This document shows, one piece after another, positions 18,147 to 27,372 of a stretch of 64,000 bases of DNA; the stretch's first letter is position 1; every line of letters begins with the position of its first letter. The notes under the pieces are model-generated. The model worked only from the letters and a program-made list of their open reading frames with translations. It made no database searches and was not told the origin of the DNA. This stretch comes from Sphingobacterium multivorum. Lineage in GTDB: Bacteria > Bacteroidota > Bacteroidia > Sphingobacteriales > Sphingobacteriaceae. The position numbers were made by a program, and so were the translations under genes. The stretch is taken from contig NZ_CP154261.1 in the NCBI RefSeq assembly GCF_039511225.1, forward strand, positions 992,001 to 1,056,000, given 5' to 3'.

Positions 18147-18506
18147 CTGCGTAATTATGTCTGAGCGCATATTTTAACGGTATCCCGTTATAAACGCTGT
18201 TTATTTTTTGTTAAAAGGCTCCCGGGAACCTCGTGTTAGTACTTTGATTGTCGTTGTTCAAGACTCGCAATGCCCATTACATACAAACGCTATTCATTCA
18301 TGTGGCACCGACGAAGTTCTTTAGCCTGACAATTGCCCTCTTATTTTACTTCATGATAACAAGGTAAATGAAGATGCTTATTCCTGAATTTTGTGTTGCA
18401 AATTTCGTCTATTTATGCGTAAAATAACAAAAACCAATTGCCATAGTTTTGTGAATTTTTTGATTGGTTAAAAAGCACTATCTTTAAATAGACATTAAAT
18501 CGGTAT
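18147..18506. other. 360-bp divergent intergenic region between bshA and the DUF1003 gene
   Basis: It must hold divergent promoters. A TATCTTTA box near 18479-18486 is one base off the -7 consensus for the forward gene. I see no RNA gene or repeat. Confidence 0.5.
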
Positions 18507-19226
18507 ATGGATAACTTTATAAGTGATATTTCAGGACAGCAATTTCCTTTGGAACAACGTATTTTGGGGGCTTCAATCCGACAACCCATTTTTAAGCTGA
18601 TAAAAAAGGAATATCCAGGTTTTAGTAAGGACAAGTATATCGCCGCAAGCGAGTTGACACAATTTAAAGAAACTTATATCGCCGAATTTCTGAAAGATGA
18701 GTCTGGACAGTTAAGTCAATTGGATCAGCAGGTCATCAACAGTTTTAAGGAAAATAAAGTAATCAGCGCAAGTTTGGATGGAGATAATATGGAGCCAGTC
18801 AGCGTAGGAGACCGGGTTGCCGATAAAGTAGCTGAGTTTGGCGGAAGCTGGACCTTTATTATTTCCTTTATCTTATTTTTGATTGTCTGGATTGCGGCCA
18901 ATATCTTTTGGTTAAATAATAAAGGCTTCGATCCTTATCCCTTTATTTTACTGAACCTCATTTTGTCCTGCGTAGCTGCTTTGCAAGCTCCAGTTATTAT
19001 GATGAGTCAAAACAGACAGGAAGATAAGGATCGTGAACGTGCAAGAAATGACTATATGGTCAACTTAAAGGCTGAACTCGAAATCAGGGAATTGCATGAG
19101 AAAATAGATCATCTCATTATCCGCAAAGAACAAGAACTTGTCGAAGTACAACGGGATCAAGTGGAAAAATTGAGCTTTCTATTAAAAAAGATGGAAAAAA
19201 TAGAAGAAGCATTTAAAAATAAATGA
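18507..19226 (+). CDS. DUF1003 membrane protein
   Basis: 239 residues. The DUF1003 block is at about 97-190: VGDRVADKVAEFGGSWTFI, a membrane segment near 113-133, LNLILSCVAALQAPVIMMSQ containing a second one, then QEDKDRERARNDY. The C-terminal 55 residues are charged and probably coiled coil. The N-terminal 95 residues have no recognised domain. Function is unknown. Its last codon overlaps the arfB start (ATGA), so the two are co-translated. Confidence 0.9.
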   Translation: MDNFISDISGQQFPLEQRILGASIRQPIFKLIKKEYPGFSKDKYIAASELTQFKETYIAEFLKDESGQLSQLDQQVINSFKENKVISASLDGDNMEPVSVGDRVADKVAEFGGSWTFIISFILFLIVWIAANIFWLNNKGFDPYPFILLNLILSCVAALQAPVIMMSQNRQEDKDRERARNDYMVNLKAELEIRELHEKIDHLIIRKEQELVEVQRDQVEKLSFLLKKMEKIEEAFKNK

Positions 19227-19627
19227 ATTTAGAAGGAGTAATAGGAGAACTTACGTTTAAGTTTTCCAGATCAAGTGGAGCAGGTGGACAACATGTAAAC
19301 AAGGTGTCATCGAAAGTATTGTTGCAGTGGGATGTTGCGCTATCCACAGCTGCTTCTGTTGAAGAAAAAGCAATGATTTTCACTGCGTTGGCAAATCGTA
19401 TCAATAAAGAAGGAATACTGCAATTGGAGTGCGATATCGATCGGTCGCAGATCCGTAATAAAGAAATCGCAATCGATCGCTTTAAGCGTATTGTGGAAGG
19501 CGCACTTGTGCCGGAAAAACCCCGTAAAAAAACTAAAACTCCCTATTCGAGTGTGCTAAAAAGACTGGATCGAAAGAAACAACAGTCTCAATTGAAAGCC
19601 TCAAGAAAAAAGAATTTCGACGAATAA
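19223..19627 (+). CDS. arfB: ArfB-type ribosome rescue hydrolase
   Basis: 134 residues. It releases peptides from stalled, non-stop ribosomes. The catalytic GGQ motif is at residues 21-23 in SRSSGAGGQHVNKVSS, followed by a basic C-terminal tail (EKPRKKTKTPYSS, then RKKQQSQLKASRKK) expected to enter the empty mRNA channel. The short length and basic tail fit ArfB (YaeJ) rather than RF1 or RF2. Translationally coupled to the DUF1003 gene. Confidence 0.93.
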   Translation: MNLEGVIGELTFKFSRSSGAGGQHVNKVSSKVLLQWDVALSTAASVEEKAMIFTALANRINKEGILQLECDIDRSQIRNKEIAIDRFKRIVEGALVPEKPRKKTKTPYSSVLKRLDRKKQQSQLKASRKKNFDE

Positions 19628-19688
19628 AGATGACAATATCACGTATTGTTGTAAATTAATTGTTTAATTATCAGTATTTTGTATTTTA

Positions 19689-19730
19689 AACTAATTTATT
19701 AGTTGTAAAACTATGATTTTAGTTATAACT
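19689..19730. promoter_or_regulatory. candidate BlaI operator region
   Basis: Two overlapping dyads: AACTAAT-tt-ATTAGTT (19689-19704) and AGTTGTAAAACTA / TAGTTATAACT (19701-19730). They lie 48-89 bp upstream of the blaI-like ATG. BlaI/MecI repressors usually bind AT-rich dyads in their own promoter, so this is the natural candidate. Inferred from position and symmetry only. Confidence 0.45.
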
Positions 19731-19777
19731 TGTGTGTTGATTTATTATTCTGGTATTTATTTTATTCCTGAGGAGTT

Positions 19778-20146
19778 ATGGAGGATTTTAAAGAGTTAAC
19801 GAAAGCCGAGGAGCAGATTATGCAAGAGCTTTGGGAGATGGGCCGTGGCTTTGTCAAAGAAATTATTGATCGACTTCCGGAGCCGAAACCGGCCTACAAC
19901 ACGGTCTCGACCATCGTTCGTATTCTCGAAACAAAGGGCTTTGTAAGGCATGAATCTTTTGGTAAAAGTCATCAATATTTACCAAAGATTTCAAAAGAAG
20001 AATATAAGAAAGGTATTACAGGAAAGTTATTAACGAATTATTTTGATAATTCGCCTAAGCGTATGCTCTCTTATTTTTTGGAAGAGAATAGGCTGGACAT
20101 CAAAGAACTTGATGACATCTTATCGATCATCGAACGTAATAAATAA
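19778..20146 (+). CDS. BlaI/MecI/CopY-family transcriptional repressor
   Basis: 122 residues. It has a winged-helix DNA-binding domain: LTKAEEQIMQELWEMGRGFV, ELWEMG being the family hallmark, then PKPAYNTVSTIVRILETKGF and the wing. A C-terminal dimerisation part follows (LLTNYFDNSPKRMLSYF). In the BlaI-BlaR1 scheme, a membrane M56 peptidase relieves repression; that partner is encoded 31 bp downstream. Confidence 0.95.
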   Translation: MEDFKELTKAEEQIMQELWEMGRGFVKEIIDRLPEPKPAYNTVSTIVRILETKGFVRHESFGKSHQYLPKISKEEYKKGITGKLLTNYFDNSPKRMLSYFLEENRLDIKELDDILSIIERNK

Positions 20147-20177
20147 CAACCAATACCCTTTTATAAACTTTTTGATT

Positions 20178-21911
20178 ATGATTTACTTATTGATTGTCAA
20201 TATTTCATTGATTATCAGTTTTGTGCTCTACAAACTGATTTTTAGAAAACTTACTTTTTTTCAATGGAACCGGATCTATCTGATTGGAATGGTTGTATTT
20301 TCCTTATTAGCTCCTGTGGGTATTTTTATTGAATTACCCAAGACGGAAATGATTTCCAATCATATTCCACAGGTCGACTTAGGAACATATATGGATGTCG
20401 AAATCGGGAGCCCGATCGAAAAAAAACCTCTTTTTCTATTGGATATTCTTTCCAAGATCTATTGGATAGGAGTGGGAATCGCCTTTTTTTTCCTGGCGAT
20501 ACGGATCAGGCAACTTGTTCGGGTATTGCGTTCTTCTCCTGAGTACCTGAGTTTTTCTTTTTTTAATAGAATAGTGATTGGGAAATCGATTAAAAACAAG
20601 AAAAATATTGAATGGCACGAGCAGGTCCATACTGCGCAGGGGCATTCCTACGATTTGCTGTTGATTGAGCTACTTAAAATTTTCAATTGGTTTAATCCTG
20701 TTGTGTATTTCTTTCAGAAGGAAATCAGGTTTCAACACGAGTATATTGTAGATGAAATTTGTTCGACCGATAAAGTGGCTTATGCAGAAATGTTGGTTGC
20801 TCATGCATTGCGTACAGATCAATTGGCTTTTTCACATGAGTTTTCGAATCATTCTTTTTTAAAACAGCGCATCACGATGTTATTTAAAGATAAATCTGTA
20901 CAAAGACAACGCTTGTTATATGCGATTGTGCTGCCCATGCTATTGGTGGTAGCGGGGTCTACTTTAGTCTTTAATACGAGTAGGGCCAAGGCTATGGTAG
21001 CTGATGTAGAAGAAAGCGTCAATGGGTTAACTGTGACTGATGAGCAGACATTGCCGAGCCAGTCTGAGGAGCTGAAAAATGGACAGGTAAATGAAGACAG
21101 TAAGGTCTACAAAGATCCTGAGATCATGGCCATTCCAGTTGGAGGAATGAAAAAGTATGTCATGGGATTGGCCAGTAGAATCCACGTGAGTGATGAAGCA
21201 ATCAAAAATAATGTGATCGGGGTAATTGTCATCACAGCCATCGTGGAAAAAAATGGTGAGTTGAGCCATATAAAGGCTAAAAATGATTTAGGTTATGGCC
21301 TGGCATCCGCTGTGGAAAATGCTGTAAAAGCAAGTGGGAAATGGAAACCCGCAATTGTCAATGGGAAAGTTGTTCGATCGTTGCTTTCCTTACCCGTTAC
21401 CGTTGGCGGAAAAACGACGTATTATTGGGAGGAAACTGACACATTGGGCAGAAAGGTCCGGATATCATCGCATTCATTCCCGGGCGCTGAATCTGGTGAA
21501 GAGACGGAAAAACAACTCAGGGAAGTAAAATCGATAAGGACGGAAGATGAGAGCGACCGCTGGAATCTTTCGTTGGATTTCCAGGATGATTTAGTTGCCT
21601 TTAATAAAGTTGAAGTACAACCAACACCTATTGGGGGAATGCAATCTTTTATGATCTGGGTAGGCAATAATTTTGTTTTTCCTGAAGCAGCTATTAAACA
21701 CAGTGTTAACGGTATAATCGAAGTGGTCTTTATTGTCGAAAAGGATGGTAGTTTATCCCATTTTGATGTGAAAAAAGATCTTGGTTATGGGACCAAAGAG
21801 GCTACGTTGGAACTCCTAAAAGGTGCGAAAAAATGGAAACCAGGGATAATGAATGGTAAACCGGTACGTGTGGCTTACACACTGCCGATTCGTTTAAATT
21901 TAGAGAAGTAA
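20178..21911 (+). CDS. M56 (BlaR1-like) membrane metallopeptidase with two TonB-like C-terminal domains
   Basis: 577 residues from the ATG at 20178. A longer frame opening at 20043 would overlap the repressor gene and is not used. Membrane segments are at about 1-22, 33-55, 88-110 and 250-270. The zinc motif HEQVH is at 147-151 in EWHEQVHTAQGHS, followed by FNWFNPVVYFF and the downstream acidic helix. After the last membrane segment come two homologous domains, each opening with PxGGM and containing VEKxGxLSH and GKWKP or KKWKP; these resemble TonB C-terminal domains. No penicillin-binding sensor domain is present. It is likely the signal transducer for the adjacent BlaI-like repressor; the signal is unknown. 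Confidence 0.9.
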   Translation: MIYLLIVNISLIISFVLYKLIFRKLTFFQWNRIYLIGMVVFSLLAPVGIFIELPKTEMISNHIPQVDLGTYMDVEIGSPIEKKPLFLLDILSKIYWIGVGIAFFFLAIRIRQLVRVLRSSPEYLSFSFFNRIVIGKSIKNKKNIEWHEQVHTAQGHSYDLLLIELLKIFNWFNPVVYFFQKEIRFQHEYIVDEICSTDKVAYAEMLVAHALRTDQLAFSHEFSNHSFLKQRITMLFKDKSVQRQRLLYAIVLPMLLVVAGSTLVFNTSRAKAMVADVEESVNGLTVTDEQTLPSQSEELKNGQVNEDSKVYKDPEIMAIPVGGMKKYVMGLASRIHVSDEAIKNNVIGVIVITAIVEKNGELSHIKAKNDLGYGLASAVENAVKASGKWKPAIVNGKVVRSLLSLPVTVGGKTTYYWEETDTLGRKVRISSHSFPGAESGEETEKQLREVKSIRTEDESDRWNLSLDFQDDLVAFNKVEVQPTPIGGMQSFMIWVGNNFVFPEAAIKHSVNGIIEVVFIVEKDGSLSHFDVKKDLGYGTKEATLELLKGAKKWKPGIMNGKPVRVAYTLPIRLNLEK

Positions 21912-21927
21912 AGATTAGATCATAAAT

Positions 21928-22818
21928 ATGCAGAGCAGATTCATTCAAATTTTCTATTTTATTACGGTTTTGGCCATGCTTTCTTCCTGTAAGTCCTATA
22001 AAGTGGTTCCCAACGGTTTTGCGGTACAAGGAGACGAGTATTTTGTTAATATTAACAAAGAGCTCACCGTATTCCTCGGAGATGATATTATGGAGGATAA
22101 AAATTGGCAAGGTAAGACTAATCCGATTAATGCAAAGCAGGTTGACAATCGATTTCGTCGTGTATTACGCCATTTACGCTATTCAGATACCGCGTATCAG
22201 GTTTTGTTTTCTGGACATCTGGAAGGAAAATATCAGTATGACATGCTTGCTGTAGTCAACAACTCGCCAAATGTAAAAGGGAAAAAAAATCACCTACTTG
22301 ATTTAAGTTCTTTTCAACGGGAGCAACATAAGGAAGGACGGTATTTTTATACGACTACAACTTTTAAGGGACAAAAGCTGCTTCATTTTGTAATTCCGTT
22401 TAACGGGCGCCTTTGGCAAGAGAAAATGGTGTCGCTGATTTTTCTCTTCCCGGAGGATTTTACCGATATCGCCTGGGCCAAGGATGTGGTCATGTCCAAT
22501 GTGGCTATGTATCGTGATCGTTATAAATTTACCCCGAGCCGCACAGAGATTTTATGTCCTGATGATGGTAGTAGCCGTTCGCATTTAGATTATAAAATTC
22601 CGGAAGAAAAGGTGAATAAAACAGGTTACATGTTAATGAAAGCTTATGGTGAAGTTGGCGGAGAACGAAAACTGGTTGTTTACCGCGTGATGAAGCCTGG
22701 TGATTTTTATGGTTCCTTTGTGACTTGTAAAGGGGATTATGAAATTCTATATACCACATTGCAAGACAAGATTGTTTGGCAGACCAAGGTGAATACAGAG
22801 CGGGATGTCGAATTCTAA
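21928..22818 (+). CDS. lipoprotein of unknown function
   Basis: 296 residues. A signal peptide ends in LSSC (C21), a lipobox, so it is probably membrane-anchored. I recognise no domain in the rest. It has alternating hydrophobic strands and two late cysteines (ILCPDD, VTCKGD). It follows the M56 gene by 16 bp and so belongs to the BlaI-M56 unit; a cell-envelope role is an inference from that. Confidence 0.85.
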   Translation: MQSRFIQIFYFITVLAMLSSCKSYKVVPNGFAVQGDEYFVNINKELTVFLGDDIMEDKNWQGKTNPINAKQVDNRFRRVLRHLRYSDTAYQVLFSGHLEGKYQYDMLAVVNNSPNVKGKKNHLLDLSSFQREQHKEGRYFYTTTTFKGQKLLHFVIPFNGRLWQEKMVSLIFLFPEDFTDIAWAKDVVMSNVAMYRDRYKFTPSRTEILCPDDGSSRSHLDYKIPEEKVNKTGYMLMKAYGEVGGERKLVVYRVMKPGDFYGSFVTCKGDYEILYTTLQDKIVWQTKVNTERDVEF

Positions 22819-22821
22819 CGA

Positions 22822-22868
22822 AATAAATTGAAAGCCTTGGATCAATAATCCAGGGCTTTCAATTTATT
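22822..22868. terminator. long palindromic bidirectional terminator
   Basis: 21-bp arms (22822-22842 and 22848-22868) with one mismatch and a 5-nt loop. It lies between convergent genes. The right arm encodes the last residues of CbpM, with the cbpM stop at the loop. Confidence 0.9.
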
Positions 22869-23132
22869 CTTTAAATGTGAAATTTCATTTTGGAGCTGTT
22901 CAACTTTCTCCAATAGGTGACTGGCAACCTGAATTCCGGCAGGATTTACTTCAAGATCATAGTAGAGATTTGAAAAGCGTTCCAATTTTTGGAGCTCCTC
23001 TTCATCAATATATTGTTCTTCTTGTTGAATGACAATATGTATGAGTCCGTATTCCTCCATGGTTTGCAGGAATGTTGTTTCAACCTTTCTGGACTGGCAG
23101 AAGTCGATGACTTTAATGAGTGTCGTTTCCAT
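22842..23132 (-). CDS. cbpM: chaperone modulator CbpM-like protein
   Basis: 96 residues. It resembles the MerR-like HTH fold of CbpM: an N-terminal IKVIDFCQSRKVETTFLQTM, QYIDEEELQKLERFSNLYYD, and a leucine-rich coiled-coil tail. CbpM binds the J domain of CbpA and inhibits it. It starts 4 bp after the stop of the CbpA-like gene, supporting the assignment. Confidence 0.85.
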   Translation of the reverse strand: METTLIKVIDFCQSRKVETTFLQTMEEYGLIHIVIQQEEQYIDEEELQKLERFSNLYYDLEVNPAGIQVASHLLEKVEQLQNEISHLKNKLKALDY

Positions 23133-23136
23133 AAGA

Positions 23137-24069
23137 TTAGTGTTTTAAATCCTTCAACTGTTGGAACAAGGCCTTTTCTTCGGCAGACAGATTATTGGGC
23201 ATTTGAATATTCAATGTGACATACAGGTCGCCAAATTCACTTTCTTTGCGATACAAAGGGAAACCTTTTCCTTTAAGGCGCATTTTTGCACCATTTTGAC
23301 TTTCGGCTTTAATCGTCAGTTTTACTTTTCCGCCGAAGGTATCTAAGGTTGCTTCACCGCCCAAAATAGCTGTATAGAGGTCGACGTCGAGTGTCGTGTA
23401 TAAGTCATTCCCCTGCCGTTTAAAACGGGCATCAGGTGTGATGTTGATAGTGATATAGAGATCTCCTTTTGGGCCGCCGTTGATACCCTCTCCGCCATAA
23501 CCTTTCAATTTGATCTTTTGACCATCCTCCACGCCAGCATGAATCGTGATGCGGATACTTTTTCCATTGATATTGAAGGTCTGTTGATGTGTCGTGTAAG
23601 CTTCTTGTAAGGTTAAGCTGAGCTCCGCATTAAAGTCCTGGCCACGGAATGTACTTTGACGGCCTCCTCCGCGTCTGCTACCAAACATCTGTTCGAAGAA
23701 ATCAGAGAATTGCCCATCATCAAAGTTTCCAGTGTACTCATGGGAACCGCCACCACCAAATGGATTTCCTCCAGCGCCGAATGGATTTCCTCCGTTAGAT
23801 TGTGACTGACGGTATTGTTGTTGCGCTTTTTCATACTCCTCTCCATGTTGCCAATGTTCACCGTATTGGTCATATTTTTTGCGCTTTTCGGGATCGGATA
23901 ATACTTCATTTGCCTCATTAATCTCCTGAAATCGTTGTTTGGCCTCATTGTCATTGGGGTTGACATCAGGGTGGTATTTACGGGCTAGTTTTCGATATGC
24001 TTTTTTGATGTCATCAGCTGAAGCTGTTTTATCAATGCCAAGCACTTTATAGTAATCTACAAAAGCCAT
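23137..24069 (-). CDS. cbpA: CbpA-type DnaJ co-chaperone
   Basis: 310 residues. The J domain (1-70) has HPD at 33-35. A Gly/Phe-rich linker follows at about 85-140, including [15 protein letters not shown]. Then comes the DnaJ C-terminal beta domain ([40 protein letters not shown]). There is no CxxCxGxG zinc domain, which separates it from DnaJ. It should stimulate DnaK ATPase activity. It is paired with cbpM downstream. Confidence 0.94.
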   Translation of the reverse strand: MAFVDYYKVLGIDKTASADDIKKAYRKLARKYHPDVNPNDNEAKQRFQEINEANEVLSDPEKRKKYDQYGEHWQHGEEYEKAQQQYRQSQSNGGNPFGAGGNPFGGGGSHEYTGNFDDGQFSDFFEQMFGSRRGGGRQSTFRGQDFNAELSLTLQEAYTTHQQTFNINGKSIRITIHAGVEDGQKIKLKGYGGEGINGGPKGDLYITINITPDARFKRQGNDLYTTLDVDLYTAILGGEATLDTFGGKVKLTIKAESQNGAKMRLKGKGFPLYRKESEFGDLYVTLNIQMPNNLSAEEKALFQQLKDLKH

Positions 24070-24146
24070 AAATTATACTTGTTTTGTATTAAAGATAACA
24101 ATAATTGTGAATAAAAGGTTTATGCTAAAGGTCATTTTAGCGGCAT

Positions 24147-24184
24147 AAAAAAAGCAAGTAAACAATCATTTACTTGCTTTTTTG
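24147..24184. terminator. hairpin terminator between the M28 peptidase gene and cbpA
   Basis: AAAAAAGCAAGTAAA pairs with TTTACTTGCTTTTTT. On the reverse strand it lies 40 bp after the M28 stop and carries a T-run, so it ends the M28 transcript. Confidence 0.88.
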
Positions 24185-24225
24185 TATTGTACAAAATAGT
24201 CCTTGATAAAGCCGATAATTTGACC

Positions 24226-25800
24226 TTACTCTTTATTACTGTCGATGACCAGGCGATTTTCCCTATTGACTATTTGCCATGCCGTGTAAAATGCGAGCTT
24301 TTCGCGTTTTACCATTAACGGAAAGTCGATCTTGTCATAGGTATCTGCAGGCGTGTGGTAGTCCGGATGCAGGCCCGAAAAATAAAAGACAGAGGGAATC
24401 CCTTTCTTGGCAAAGTTATAATGATCGGATCTATAGTACAAACGCATAGGATCCTTTGGATTGTCATACATATAGTCAATCTCCAGTTTTGTATGTTTTT
24501 CATTCTCATTTTTATTGATCTCATATAACTCTGAGCTCAATTTATCTGAACCGATAGCATGGATATAATCATGATTGCCTTTGAGATGCTTGTCGTCGAC
24601 ACGTCCTATCATATCAATATTAATGCAGGCAACGGTGTTTTTCAATGGAAATATCGGATTTTCTGTATAGAATTTGGAACCTAGTAAACCTTTTTCTTCT
24701 GCAGCATAGGTGATGAACAAAATGCTGCGACGTGGGCCATTTCCTGTTGATTTAGCTTTCGAAAAAGCGCGTGCCAACTCAAGGACGGCTGTTGTGCCCG
24801 AGGCATTATCATCGGCTCCAAAGAAAATATTTCCTTTGGAATCCATTCCATCGTGGTCGTAGTGGCCGCCAATCACAACGATTTCGTCTTTTTTATCTGT
24901 TCCTTCCAGGTAGCCAAGAATATTTGGATCAGCTAAAGGGGCCGCATTGGTCCCAAACTCAGCTTTAAAATTTGTTGAAATAACAAAGGAATTAGGTTGT
25001 CCCGTACGATTAATCTTTGCAACAACAGTAGCAAGGTTGGTTCTCGCCAGGTTTAGAATATAATTTGCGGCATGGTCTGTAATATTAACCACAGGGATCA
25101 TCGGCGATTTTTCGGGCGCAGGTTGGTCCACCGCCAAATTATAACGGCCCTCAATAGCGCGGTCTCCCGCATCCTCCAAAAGTTGGGACAGCTGACTATT
25201 GATCGCTAATATCATTTTGGGATTGTGTTTAAGGATCTCTTTGACCTTTTTATTTCGGGTTGTTGCCCAGTCTGAAGCCGCCTTTTTGCTGGTAATCCAT
25301 GAATTTCCTTTCTCATCAGTTGGCTCATTCTCATTGATCAACATAACGATCTTATTGTGGAGATCCATGCCCGAGATATCCGAATACTTGGGATCATCTA
25401 TGCCATAACCAATAAACACGATTTCATTGCTTTCGAAGAATTTATTCTCGTTGTTGCCAATGACAAAAATGTCCTTACCATGCTGAAAGGGTCTATCGTT
25501 AATACTAAACTGTTTTACTTTAAAGCTGTTGCGAATTAGTTGCAGGGGTTGGAAATAGGATCCATTGACAGGCGCACTAAGTCCATATTTTTTAAATTCA
25601 TTGGCAATATATTCTGCTGCCAGACGTCCGCCTTTTTGGCCCGTTCCCCGGCCTTCAAAATCGACAGAAGCTAAAGTGCGCAGATGCTTCTGGGTAGATT
25701 CTACCGTGATTTCATCAGCATATTTACTGTTTATGTCCTGTGCATTTGCACAGCTCATCAGAGCGCATGCTATCCAAAGCAGGTTGTATATTTTTTTCAT
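24226..25800 (-). CDS. M28 family zinc peptidase
   Basis: 524 residues with a signal peptide (MKKIYNLLWIACALMSCANA). Either cleavage before Q or lipid attachment at C17 is possible. A PA-like insert lies between residues about 110 and 280. The catalytic half shows all metal-site motifs: IGGHYDHDGM, FGADDNASG, AEEKGLLGS, NIDMIGR and YRSDHYNF, with the final HPDYHTPADT. It is an exported aminopeptidase of unknown substrate. It differs from the left-edge M28 protein in having the normal SDH histidine. Confidence 0.93.
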   Translation of the reverse strand: MKKIYNLLWIACALMSCANAQDINSKYADEITVESTQKHLRTLASVDFEGRGTGQKGGRLAAEYIANEFKKYGLSAPVNGSYFQPLQLIRNSFKVKQFSINDRPFQHGKDIFVIGNNENKFFESNEIVFIGYGIDDPKYSDISGMDLHNKIVMLINENEPTDEKGNSWITSKKAASDWATTRNKKVKEILKHNPKMILAINSQLSQLLEDAGDRAIEGRYNLAVDQPAPEKSPMIPVVNITDHAANYILNLARTNLATVVAKINRTGQPNSFVISTNFKAEFGTNAAPLADPNILGYLEGTDKKDEIVVIGGHYDHDGMDSKGNIFFGADDNASGTTAVLELARAFSKAKSTGNGPRRSILFITYAAEEKGLLGSKFYTENPIFPLKNTVACINIDMIGRVDDKHLKGNHDYIHAIGSDKLSSELYEINKNENEKHTKLEIDYMYDNPKDPMRLYYRSDHYNFAKKGIPSVFYFSGLHPDYHTPADTYDKIDFPLMVKREKLAFYTAWQIVNRENRLVIDSNKE

Positions 25801-25919
25801 TGTTTATTTTTACTAGTACGACTTTCAGCGTCTTATTTGTAATTCTAATTGACCAGATCAGCCGAGTATCAACTCCTTGATTGATATAATAGGTCACTAT
25901 CTGCACAATATATAAAAAA

Positions 25920-25956
25920 AAGCGGATGAAAAGTGTAATTTGCTTATCATCCGCTT
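25920..25956 (-). terminator. terminator after rpiB
   Basis: A perfect 10-bp stem (25920-25929 with 25947-25956), 17-nt loop, and an A run at 25914-25921 that becomes a T run on the reverse strand. It lies 20 bp past the rpiB stop. Confidence 0.85.
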
Positions 25957-25976
25957 CTTAAAATATGTTAATTTAC

Positions 25977-26423
25977 CTAACAGCTACAAGCTATTTTGTT
26001 TACGCGGTTAGCGTGACGCCCACCTTCGAATTCCGTGTTTATAAATGTGTTGACGATCTTTTTAGCGAGGTCAAGATCGATAAAACGTGCAGGTATACAT
26101 ACGACGTTCGCATCATTATGCTGACGGGCTAAAGCCGAAATTTCCTCCAACCAACAGATAGCAGCACGGATATTTTGGTGTTTGTTGGCTGTGATAGCAA
26201 CACCATTTGCACTTCCACAAATTAAGACTCCGGCATCAGCTTCTTTGTTTTCTACCGCTGATGCAACTGGGTGTGCGAAATCTGGATAATCAACTGAATC
26301 TGGCGAATTTGTTCCAAAATCTGTTACCTCATACCCCAATTCATTTAGAAAACTTACCAAAGCGGTTTTGTATTCAAAACCTGCGTGGTCACTTCCGATC
26401 GCAATTTTCTTTACGCTGCTCAT
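25977..26423 (-). CDS. rpiB: ribose-5-phosphate isomerase B
   Basis: 148 residues. It interconverts ribose 5-phosphate and ribulose 5-phosphate. Motifs are IAIGSDHAGFEYK, DYPDFAHPVA, ICGSANGVAITANKH (with the catalytic Cys) and ARQHNDANVVCIPARF. The protein ends in CSC. It follows tatC by 12 bp. Confidence 0.96.
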   Translation of the reverse strand: MSSVKKIAIGSDHAGFEYKTALVSFLNELGYEVTDFGTNSPDSVDYPDFAHPVASAVENKEADAGVLICGSANGVAITANKHQNIRAAICWLEEISALARQHNDANVVCIPARFIDLDLAKKIVNTFINTEFEGGRHANRVNKIACSC

Positions 26424-26435
26424 TTTATTGTTATT

Positions 26436-27296
26436 TTATTTTTCTTGTGCTAATTTTTTTCTTTTGACATCGGCCGAAACCATGATACTTATCTCATACA
26501 ATAAGAACATTGGTGCTGCAACTGTCAACATAGTGATGATATCTGCAGAAGGTGTAATGACAGCTGCTATCACTAAAATAATTACAGTTGCATAACGACG
26601 GCTTGCCCGCATAAATTCAGGTGTCATAATGCCTATTTTTGAGAGAATAAATACCAGTATCGGGAGTAGGAAAACAATTCCACAGCCCAATGTCAACGTT
26701 GCTATCGTAGAAAGGTAGTTATCAATAGTAATCTGGTTGACGATTTCATCACTTAGGGATACATTGGCTAAAAAGTTGATGGATAAGGGTACAACGATGT
26801 AATATCCGAAGAGTGCTCCTAAAATAAACAATAAAGAAGAGTAAAAAACAAAACCACGTGCAGACCGTCTTTCCACATCGGTCAGCGCCGGTTTTACAAA
26901 TAACCAGATTTCAAAAAGGAGGTAGGGAAATCCCATCATCAAAGCCATCAATAAACAGGAGTTTATCTGAAGCATAAATTGACCCGCCAATTCGGTATTG
27001 ATGATATTAAAAGGAATTTTCTTGACACAGAAATCTGCTAAATTGAAAGCGTCTGCTGCCTTACACATCATGCGATAGGTCCAAAAATTTAAATTCTTTG
27101 GCCCCATGATGATATCGTTGAATACGAAATCATAGAATGTAAAGGCAATACCCGCAAAGATACATATCGCAATTGCTGAACGGACCAAATGCCATCTTAA
27201 GACCTCAAGGTGGTCGAAAAAAGACATTTCTGCTTCTATATTCTTCCCTTTATCTTTAATAGCTTGTATTAGATCTTTCGAATTAGGTGTACTCAT
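26436..27296 (-). CDS. tatC: Sec-independent translocase subunit TatC
   Basis: 286 residues. It recognises twin-arginine signal peptides at the inner membrane. The family segment EMSFFDHLEVLRWHLVRSAI opens the protein, followed by six hydrophobic segments and FEIWLFVKPALTDVERR, the conserved loop. No tatA or tatB gene is adjacent. One likely Tat substrate is encoded at 14421-15404. Confidence 0.96.
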   Translation of the reverse strand: MSTPNSKDLIQAIKDKGKNIEAEMSFFDHLEVLRWHLVRSAIAICIFAGIAFTFYDFVFNDIIMGPKNLNFWTYRMMCKAADAFNLADFCVKKIPFNIINTELAGQFMLQINSCLLMALMMGFPYLLFEIWLFVKPALTDVERRSARGFVFYSSLLFILGALFGYYIVVPLSINFLANVSLSDEIVNQITIDNYLSTIATLTLGCGIVFLLPILVFILSKIGIMTPEFMRASRRYATVIILVIAAVITPSADIITMLTVAAPMFLLYEISIMVSADVKRKKLAQEK

Positions 27297-27313
27297 AAAA
27301 ATTGTTTGGAAAC

Positions 27314-27349
27314 AAAAATACCATTCTTATTGTAAAGAATGGTATTTTT
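27314..27349 (-). terminator. terminator between accC and tatC
   Basis: A 15-bp stem (AAAAATACCATTCTT, 27314-27328, with 27335-27349) with a 6-nt loop gives a T-rich tail on the reverse strand, 24 bp after accC. Confidence 0.9.
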
Positions 27350-27372
27350 TATGTATGTAAAGATAATTTTAT

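Noticed and set aside
18303..18318. TGGCACC-GACG-AAGTT as a sigma-54 promoter upstream of the DUF1003 gene
   Set aside because: The -24 part is good but the -12 part has AA where TT is expected, and no dyad pair lies upstream.
20043..20177. Longer start for the M56 peptidase gene
   Set aside because: The 45 extra codons overlap the end of the blaI-like gene in another frame and give a charged, non-membrane N-terminus. The ATG at 20178 opens directly with a membrane segment.
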